The notes below the pieces were generated by a model. It was given only the letters and a program-made list of their open reading frames with translations, ran no database searches and was not told where the DNA came from. From Rhodococcus sp. WMMA185 (GTDB lineage: Bacteria; Actinomycetota; Actinomycetes; Mycobacteriales; Mycobacteriaceae), in assembly GCF_001767395.1 (NCBI RefSeq), contig NZ_CP017014.1:806001-870000 (forward strand): DNA of 64,000 nt, written 5' to 3'. The position numbers were made by a program, and so were the translations under genes. This document shows positions 59,018 to 64,000 of this stretch, one piece after another; position 1 is the stretch's first letter; each line of letters opens with the position of its first letter.

Positions 59018-60154
59018 GTGCGCGACCTCGTTGAGATCGGCATGGGCCGAACGGCCCGACGAACCTATGAGCTGGACGACATCGACATAGTCCCCTCCCG
59101 GCGGACGCGATCGTCCAAGGAAGTGTCAACAGCCTGGCAGCTCGACGCATACAGGTTCGACATCCCTGTGCTGGCGCATCCCACCGACGCGATCGTGTCC
59201 CCGTCGTTCGCGATCGAACTCGGCAAGCGCGGTGGCCTCGGAGTCATCAACGGTGAGGGTCTGTGGGGCCGGCACGCCGACGTCGAGGCGAAGCTCGACG
59301 AACTGGTCACACTGGCGGATTCGGGTGACGTCGATGTGCCGATCAAGAAGCTGCAGGAGTTGCACGCGGCACCACTGCAGCCGGGTCTTCTCGCCGCTGC
59401 GGTGGCCCAGGTTCGTGAGGCCGGCGTCACAACCGCGGTGCGCGTCAGCCCGCAGAACGCGCGAGCGCTCACCCCACTGCTGCTCGAGGCGGGTATCGAC
59501 CTGCTGGTCGTGCACGGCACGATCATCTCCGCCGAACACGTCGCCCACGGCGACAGCGAGCCGCTGAACCTCAAGACGTTCATCTCCGAACTCGATGTCC
59601 CCGTCGTCGCGGGCGGGGTGAGCGATCATCGGACCGCGCTGCACCTGATGCGCACGGGCGCGGCGGGTGTCATCGTCGGGTACGGCTCCACGGAGGGGGC
59701 TACGACGACCGGTGAGGTCCTCGGTATCGGAGTTCCTATGGCAACGGCGATCGCGGATGCGGCCGCGGCCCGCCGGGACTATCTGGACGAGACGGGCGGT
59801 CGCTACGTCCACGTCATCGCCGACGGCGACATCGCGTCTTCGGGCGACCTCGCCAAGGCCATCGCCTGCGGTGCGGACGCTGCCGTGCTCGGCGCACCGC
59901 TGGCCGTGGCCGAGGAGGCGCCGGGCGGCGGTTGGTTCTGGCCGTCGGTTGCTGCGCATCCTTCGGTTCCTCGCGGTGCGTTGCTGCCGGTCTCGTTCGG
60001 CGACCGTCCCTCGCTCGACAAAGTCCTCACCGGACCTTCCGACGACCCCCTCGGTTCCCTGAACTTCGTTGGTGGCCTGCGTCGCTCGATGGCCAAGTCG
60101 GGATACTCGGATCTCAAGGAGTTCCAGAAGGTCGGGCTGACCGTCCGCGCCTGA
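59018..60154 (+). CDS. guaB3: GuaB3 family IMP dehydrogenase-like protein
   Basis: The 378-aa product has the IMPDH barrel with TYELDDIDIVPSRRTRSSKE at the start, LGKRGGLGVINGEGLWGRHA and AVRVSPQNARALTPLLLEAG. It lacks CBS domains and the GPGSICTT catalytic loop; at the corresponding place the barrel reads GAAGVIVGYGSTEG without Cys. Related GuaB3 proteins have debated activity, so function here is uncertain. GTG 59018 follows GAAAGGGACGC. It overlaps no gene and lies in the guaB2 operon. Confidence 0.9.
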   Translation: MRDLVEIGMGRTARRTYELDDIDIVPSRRTRSSKEVSTAWQLDAYRFDIPVLAHPTDAIVSPSFAIELGKRGGLGVINGEGLWGRHADVEAKLDELVTLADSGDVDVPIKKLQELHAAPLQPGLLAAAVAQVREAGVTTAVRVSPQNARALTPLLLEAGIDLLVVHGTIISAEHVAHGDSEPLNLKTFISELDVPVVAGGVSDHRTALHLMRTGAAGVIVGYGSTEGATTTGEVLGIGVPMATAIADAAAARRDYLDETGGRYVHVIADGDIASSGDLAKAIACGADAAVLGAPLAVAEEAPGGGWFWPSVAAHPSVPRGALLPVSFGDRPSLDKVLTGPSDDPLGSLNFVGGLRRSMAKSGYSDLKEFQKVGLTVRA

Positions 60155-60260
60155 GGTGGCCGTTTGTGAAAGGCCAATTGCCCTCCGGTTCGGATTTCAG
60201 TTGAGGCCGCGTACCATTCCCGGGGCGGCGTGAGGGTCGCGGTCATGATGAGGGGGATTG

Positions 60261-60578
60261 ATGGGGCTGCGTCTCGAACCGGAAGCGATCGAACAGTGTG
60301 TGCGTGTCTGCGATCAGATGCTGGATTCGATCGACAATGCACTCAGGGAAGCGAACGGACTTCAGAATGTGAGCGGGTTCGGTGATTTCCGGATTGGACA
60401 CCAACTCGAGGCTGGGTACAAGCGCAAGGGGGAGACGGTTATCCAGCGACTCAAAGAGTATCAAGCCGTCATCGTGGCGATGCGGGAAGCGTTCGCGTCC
60501 GGCGGCGAGGCCTTCGCCGACACCGATGGGCAGTTCGCCCGGGTGCTGAACAGTCTCGACCCGCAGGTGGACCGATGA
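60261..60578 (+). CDS. Small type VII-target-like helical protein
   Basis: The 105-aa product resembles EspC/ESX-target proteins: helices IEQCVRVCDQMLDSIDNALR, then LKEYQAVIVAMREAFASGGE and EAFADTDGQFARVLNSL near the end. There is no WXG and no Y-x3-[DE]. I chose ATG 60261 (TTG 60258 is adjacent). ATGA overlap with the lipoprotein gene at 60575 shows coupling. Similar small helical protein plus DUF3558 lipoprotein pairs occur in Nocardiaceae. Export or partnership is inferred, not shown. Confidence 0.7.
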   Translation: MGLRLEPEAIEQCVRVCDQMLDSIDNALREANGLQNVSGFGDFRIGHQLEAGYKRKGETVIQRLKEYQAVIVAMREAFASGGEAFADTDGQFARVLNSLDPQVDR

Positions 60579-61186
60579 TGCTGCGCCGCACCTCCGTCGC
60601 CGCATTCTTGGTGTTCGCGTCGATCCTGACTGCTTGTGGGTCTCCTGCTGCTGAACCGGAGGCTGCGTCGGCGTCGGAGACCGTACCGTCGTCTCCGACT
60701 GTTCGGGTGCCGCGTCAGGTGGATCAGTCGGATCGGCCGTGGGTGGTGTTCGATCCGTGTCTCGATATTCCGGATGAGGCGTTGGTGGAGGCGGGTTACG
60801 ATCCGGAGTCCAAGGATGAGGATGCTGTCGCCGCCGACTATCACACGTTCCTGATCTGTAATTTCGACACCCCGCAACGCCAGTACGGGCTGGGTGTGTT
60901 CTCGGCGAATATCACCTTCGCCGAGGAGCAGGAGAAGGTGAAGGACTATTCCACGCCGATCGAGTTCGACGGGCGTCGCGCACTGCGCAAGACGTCATCC
61001 ACGATCAGTTGCGCCATCAGCATGGAAACCAGCTACGGGATCCTGATCGTTTCCCGTCTCATTCAACTTACGCGGTCGGACCAGAACACCGAGGAGGAGC
61101 GATGCGTCGGGATCGAGGAGACCGCGAGCATCATCGCCCGCTATTTGCCTGAGAGGGAGCGGGAGTTGCAGGACGCCGGCCGGTGA
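60575..61186 (+). CDS. DUF3558 family lipoprotein A
   Basis: A surface lipoprotein of unknown function. The 203-aa product has a signal peptide ending LTAC-GSP, so Cys22 would be lipidated. The DUF3558 domain follows (RPWVVFDPCLDIPDEALVEA; AADYHTFLICNFDTPQRQYG), with paired cysteines C82/C119-type. It is a paralogue of the next gene, sharing an exact 146-base stretch (60701-60846 with 61309-61454). ATG 60575 overlaps the upstream stop by four bases. Confidence 0.88.
   Translation: MMLRRTSVAAFLVFASILTACGSPAAEPEAASASETVPSSPTVRVPRQVDQSDRPWVVFDPCLDIPDEALVEAGYDPESKDEDAVAADYHTFLICNFDTPQRQYGLGVFSANITFAEEQEKVKDYSTPIEFDGRRALRKTSSTISCAISMETSYGILIVSRLIQLTRSDQNTEEERCVGIEETASIIARYLPERERELQDAGR
60701..60846 (+). 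repeat. 146-bp exact direct repeat shared with 61309-61454
   Basis: Bases 60701-60846 are identical to 61309-61454, 608 bases apart, inside the two DUF3558 genes. The flanks diverge. This is a sign of gene conversion or recent duplication, and of potential for recombination deletions. Its codons favour GAT, CGT and GTG endings more than the surrounding genes. Confidence 0.9.
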
Positions 61187-61791
61187 TGCTGCGTCGCACC
61201 TCCGTCGCCGCACTCTTGGTGTTCGCATCGATCCTCACCGCTTGTGGGTCTCCCGTCGAGGCACCGGAGGCTGCGTCGGCGTCGGAGCCCGCGCCGCTCT
61301 CTCCGACCGTTCGGGTGCCGCGTCAGGTGGATCAGTCGGATCGGCCGTGGGTGGTGTTCGATCCGTGTCTCGATATTCCGGATGAGGCGTTGGTGGAGGC
61401 GGGTTACGATCCGGAGTCCAAGGATGAGGATGCTGTCGCCGCCGACTATCACACCTTCCTGATCTGTTCGTTCAGGACCCCGCAACGCAAGTACGGGCTG
61501 GGTGTGTTCTCGTCGAACATCACGTTCGCCGAGCAGCAGGAGAAGTCAAAGGACTACGCCACGCCGATAATGCTCGACGGGCGCCGCGCACTGCTAGAGG
61601 TACCGACCGAGGGCATTTGCGATGTGAGCATGGAAACCAGCTACGGCATCTTGGGTGTCTCCCGACTCTTCTTCCCCTCGCGGTCGGACCAGGACGAGGA
61701 GGAGCGGTGCGTCGGGATCGAGGAGACCGCGAGCATCATCGCCCGTTACTTGCCTGAGAGGGAGCGGGAGTTGCAGGACGTCGGCCGGTGA
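61183..61791 (+). CDS. DUF3558 family lipoprotein B
   Basis: The 202-aa product is a paralogue of the preceding gene, with the same lipobox (LTAC-GSP) and DUF3558 block, diverging mainly in residues 100-160. GTG 61183 overlaps the upstream TGA in GTGA (ATG 61186 is adjacent). It is the third gene of the unit begun by the small helical protein and is followed at once by a decayed copy. Likely a cell-envelope lipoprotein. Confidence 0.88.
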   Translation: MMLRRTSVAALLVFASILTACGSPVEAPEAASASEPAPLSPTVRVPRQVDQSDRPWVVFDPCLDIPDEALVEAGYDPESKDEDAVAADYHTFLICSFRTPQRKYGLGVFSSNITFAEQQEKSKDYATPIMLDGRRALLEVPTEGICDVSMETSYGILGVSRLFFPSRSDQDEEERCVGIEETASIIARYLPERERELQDVGR

Positions 61792-61874
61792 TGTTGCATC
61801 GCTCCTCGGCAGCACTCATGGTGCTCGTGCCGAAACTGACCGCTTCTACAGGGCCACCACTAGCGGTAGCCTAG
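61791..61874 (+). pseudogene. Remnant of a third DUF3558 lipoprotein gene
   Basis: The 27 codons after the TGA of copy B match the signal peptide of the other two copies at the DNA level (MLHRSSAALMVLVPKLTAST aligns with MLRRTSVAALLVFASILTAC). One codon is lost, and the lipobox Cys codon TGT has become TCT. A TAG at 61872-61874 ends it before any DUF3558 domain. It starts at the same overlapping position as the intact copies, so it is a truncated former gene. Confidence 0.7.
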
Positions 61875-62464
61875 TCGAGGCGACCGAACCCGATGACTGC
61901 GCGATCCGACTGCCAGTCGAGGTGATGCACCCGAATTTTCCCGCGCTCGTTGCCGCCGACGGTGGTCGCGGTGTCGCCGTCGACAGTAACGACGAAGTTG
62001 GTGTGTTGACCGAGCCGAAACTCGTTGTCGTACAGCACCACGTCACCGGTCTTGGGTCGATAGCCGTTGCCGATCGGCTCGTACCGGCCCTCGGACTCGT
62101 AGTACTCCCGCAGCGTGTAGACGCCGGGGATGCGCCAGGACCCGGAGTGCGGGTTCGACAGCGGATCACCGGCCTCGCGCATGATCCAGCTGACGAAGTT
62201 CGCGCACCACGGCTCCCTGACGCCGTCCGAGTAGAAGGTGCCCGGGCGTTGCGCGGTGTGTTCAGTCTCGAGCAAATCGACGATCTGCGCCTGCGTCGTC
62301 GTCAATGCAGTCCGGTCGACGTCGGGGAACGGCGCTGTGTCCCAGGGCAGATACCGCGACGGCACCCACAACAGCATGGCGCCCGCAGCCACCGCCAGCA
62401 CCGCGACCACCGTGGTGATCCAGAGTGCGTGACGGCGACGGCGGGCGACAGGTTGTGCGCTCAT
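61871..62464 (-). CDS. CHAP domain-containing exported amidase-like protein
   Basis: A probable cell-wall or peptide amidase outside the membrane. The 197-aa product has an N-terminal anchor at residues 13-33 and a CHAP/NlpC-like domain at about residues 75-195. The catalytic C87 is in REPWCANFVSWI and H154 in GQHTNFVV. I chose ATG 62464; a longer frame to 62596 has no support. Stops of this gene and of the DUF3558 remnant share CTAG at 61871-61874. Confidence 0.85.
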   Translation of the reverse strand: MSAQPVARRRRHALWITTVVAVLAVAAGAMLLWVPSRYLPWDTAPFPDVDRTALTTTQAQIVDLLETEHTAQRPGTFYSDGVREPWCANFVSWIMREAGDPLSNPHSGSWRIPGVYTLREYYESEGRYEPIGNGYRPKTGDVVLYDNEFRLGQHTNFVVTVDGDTATTVGGNERGKIRVHHLDWQSDRAVIGFGRLD

Positions 62465-62516
62465 GTATCCGAATGTAATCGGAGTCGATCGCCGCGGGAT
62501 CGGGGAATTCGAGCCG

Positions 62517-63806
62517 TCAGGCGACGACGAGACCCTCGATCCTGCTGGCGCCGTCCCAACCACCCTCGGGTGCACCAAGACCGAACATGCTTGCAACGGT
62601 CGGTGCGACGTCTATGGTGCGAGCCTGGACGTCGTCGATGCGCAGGCCGCGACCCACCATCTGATGGCCACCGGTGACAAAGAACGGGATCGGCAACGTC
62701 ACGTTGTGGCCGTGGTTGCCGGGGATCGGGTTCGACAGGGGTGTCGGATCGCTGAACCGCCAACCCGGAGCGCAGAACGCCACAACGTCACCGGCGAGGT
62801 CACCGAGATCGAGTTCCGCGGGGGTGCGCACCGATTCGACACCCGGAACTCCGGCTGCGATCTGCTTGATCCGCTCGACTGCCTCGCTGCGCCGCGCATC
62901 GTCGCCCACGAAGTAGATGAGGTCGGCGCCGCCGTTGTCGGCAATCCGGATCTGGCCGGCGAGAAGGGGATCCGCGTTGAGCGGGCGGTCGAGACCGATC
63001 AGGTTGGTCGGCACAGACCAGTCCATCGAGTGGTCCGCGAGTACGATCAGCACACTGCGCTCCCAGCGGCCCGATGCGCGCAGGAAGTCGACGAACCGCT
63101 GCACCTGGCCGTCCGTGTTGCGCAGGGCCGCGGTGCGCGCGATGCGGGTCGAGGGCCCCGACAGGTCGAGATGACCCACGCGGTCGACGTCGCCGAGATT
63201 GGTGAACGTCAGCCGAGGCGAATGCTCATCCACGATCTGGATCAGTGCCTCGACCGTGAAGTTGTCGGGCGCATGCTCGGTGCCGGGCAGCAGCGGGAAC
63301 GGATCCCAGACCACCGACGCCCGGTTGCCGAACAACCCGTGCAAGTAGTCCTTGGAGAGCACGCTCGCGGTGGTCAGCCCCAGCTCGGTGCGGACGCGGT
63401 CGAGCACCGTCGCGGCCTGCAGATCGCTTGCACTGCCGAGGGTTCTGGTGTCATCGATCTGGCGGTCGTAGATCGTATTGGAGGGAATACCGTTGCGGTA
63501 CGGCAGCACGCCGGTCATCATCGCGGCGTGGTTGGGTAGTGTCTCCGCGATCATGACCGAGGACGCGTCGGGGTACAGCGTGCCGTCAGCGGCGAGACCG
63601 GTAAGCGCTGGGGTGAGGGACGGATTCAGTTCGTCCGGGCGCATGCCGTCGACGACGAGCACATGCACATCGAGGTCGTCGCGCACCGCCATGCCGGGGG
63701 CCTGGGCTGCGGCCGTACCCTGGCCGGCCAATCCGGCGACTGCGACGCCTCCTGCGATCGCGGTCCCGCCGATCAGCACGTCGCGCCGGGTCAGTGTGCC
63801 GCTCAT
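62517..63806 (-). CDS. Tat-exported alkaline phosphatase family / phosphodiesterase
   Basis: A type I phosphodiesterase/nucleotide-pyrophosphatase-fold enzyme of 429 aa. A twin-arginine signal, LTRRDVLIGGTAIAGGVAVA, is at the N-terminus. The metal-binding D is in VVDGMRPDE, the nucleophile Thr in ETLPNHAAMMTG, and the remaining ligands are in DVDRVGH, DHSMD and GNHGHN. It probably acts outside the membrane on phosphate diesters; the substrate is unknown. ATG 63806 overlaps the upstream gene's TGA, so it is the second gene of an operon. Confidence 0.88.
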   Translation of the reverse strand: MSGTLTRRDVLIGGTAIAGGVAVAGLAGQGTAAAQAPGMAVRDDLDVHVLVVDGMRPDELNPSLTPALTGLAADGTLYPDASSVMIAETLPNHAAMMTGVLPYRNGIPSNTIYDRQIDDTRTLGSASDLQAATVLDRVRTELGLTTASVLSKDYLHGLFGNRASVVWDPFPLLPGTEHAPDNFTVEALIQIVDEHSPRLTFTNLGDVDRVGHLDLSGPSTRIARTAALRNTDGQVQRFVDFLRASGRWERSVLIVLADHSMDWSVPTNLIGLDRPLNADPLLAGQIRIADNGGADLIYFVGDDARRSEAVERIKQIAAGVPGVESVRTPAELDLGDLAGDVVAFCAPGWRFSDPTPLSNPIPGNHGHNVTLPIPFFVTGGHQMVGRGLRIDDVQARTIDVAPTVASMFGLGAPEGGWDGASRIEGLVVA

Positions 63807-64000
63807 GCGCCCGCTCCCGGCCGGTAGCCGGCAGGATCGAGCGGGCCCGCTACCGGGCGGGCCTGCTGAGAGCCATCGGCGACGCCGTAGCTCATCGCGT
63901 GCCGCACGGTGGCGTGCTTGTCGGTCACATCACTGACGTAGAACCAGTCCATCTGCGCTCCTTGTTTGTTCACCTCGAACACGCCGTATCCGTTGGAGTC
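63803..64000 (-). CDS. C-terminal end of an unidentified protein (partial)
   Basis: The 65 codons in the window begin DSNGYGVFEVNKQGAQMDWF on the reverse strand, with a TGA at 63803-63805 that overlaps the next start codon (ATGA). The text resembles the C-terminal tail of exported phosphoesterases, but the domain itself lies outside the window, so I do not assign a function. Coupling to the phosphodiesterase gene suggests a shared extracellular phosphate role. Confidence 0.6.
   Translation of the reverse strand, partial: DSNGYGVFEVNKQGAQMDWFYVSDVTDKHATVRHAMSYGVADGSQQARPVAGPLDPAGYRPGAGA

Overview
The window is about 64 kb of GC-rich, gene-dense actinobacterial chromosome. WhiB3, SigD with RsdA, an ESX-4 type VII secretion locus, GroEL1, DUF5319 and two GuaB paralogues point to Mycobacteriales. 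Gene order and protein character fit Rhodococcus or a close Nocardiaceae relative; the species cannot be fixed from this sequence. No insertion sequence, prophage, CRISPR array, tRNA or rRNA was found. This is core chromosome with a few lineage-specific insertions.

Layout. (1) 1-14664: the end of the S10 operon (rplV tail to rpsQ), the spc operon (rplN to rplO), secY-adk-map, a reverse-strand dtd, then infA-rpmJ-rpsM-rpsK-rpsD-rpoA-rplQ-truA. (2) 14728-28072: an FMN reductase, then a complete ESX-4 type VII secretion locus in four alternating transcription units: eccE(-), eccB(+), mycP-eccD(-), eccC-Rv3446c-like-esxU-esxT(+). (3) 28098-30810: an Lrp/AsnC regulator divergent from an arginine-processing pair (DDAH-family hydrolase and ornithine aminotransferase), lying between ESX-4 and rplM. 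(4) 30979-39083: rplM-rpsI, glmM, a three-gene cassette with an EspC-like protein and a large WXG-containing protein, an alpha/beta hydrolase whose expected nucleophile is Gly, a 24-bp tandem repeat, and glmS. (5) 39141-44989: a copper-protein lipoprotein, then the tightly overlapping nnr-alr-tsaE-tsaB-rimI-tsaD operon. (6) 44996-50791: an Hsp70-like membrane protein, a K+ channel and two tandem Tat-exported metallophosphoesterases. (7) 51037-60154: CIRCE-groES-groEL1, whiB3, a TPR-like gene, sigD-rsdA, DUF5319, guaB2-guaB3. (8) 60261-64000: a small type VII-target-like gene coupled to duplicated DUF3558 lipoproteins with a decayed third copy, a CHAP protein and a Tat-exported phosphodiesterase.

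How it works together. Translation and assembly (ribosomal proteins, IF-1, RNA polymerase alpha, SecY, MetAP, Dtd, TsaB/D/E, RimI) dominate. Amino-sugar and cell-wall supply is present as GlmM, GlmS and Alr. ESX-4 and three nearby gene sets that look like type VII substrates or partners (27379-28020, 33501-36072, 60261-61791) form the main envelope theme. Stress and redox control comes from the HrcA-type CIRCE operator, WhiB3 and SigD/RsdA. Perfect inverted repeats of 13-22 bp between many units act as likely terminators, several of them between convergent genes.

Most notable for a second look: the 24-bp repeat with a small open frame upstream of glmS, the EspC-like/WXG cassette, the Ser-to-Gly hydrolase, the DUF3558 triplication, and the AT-rich island at whiB3.
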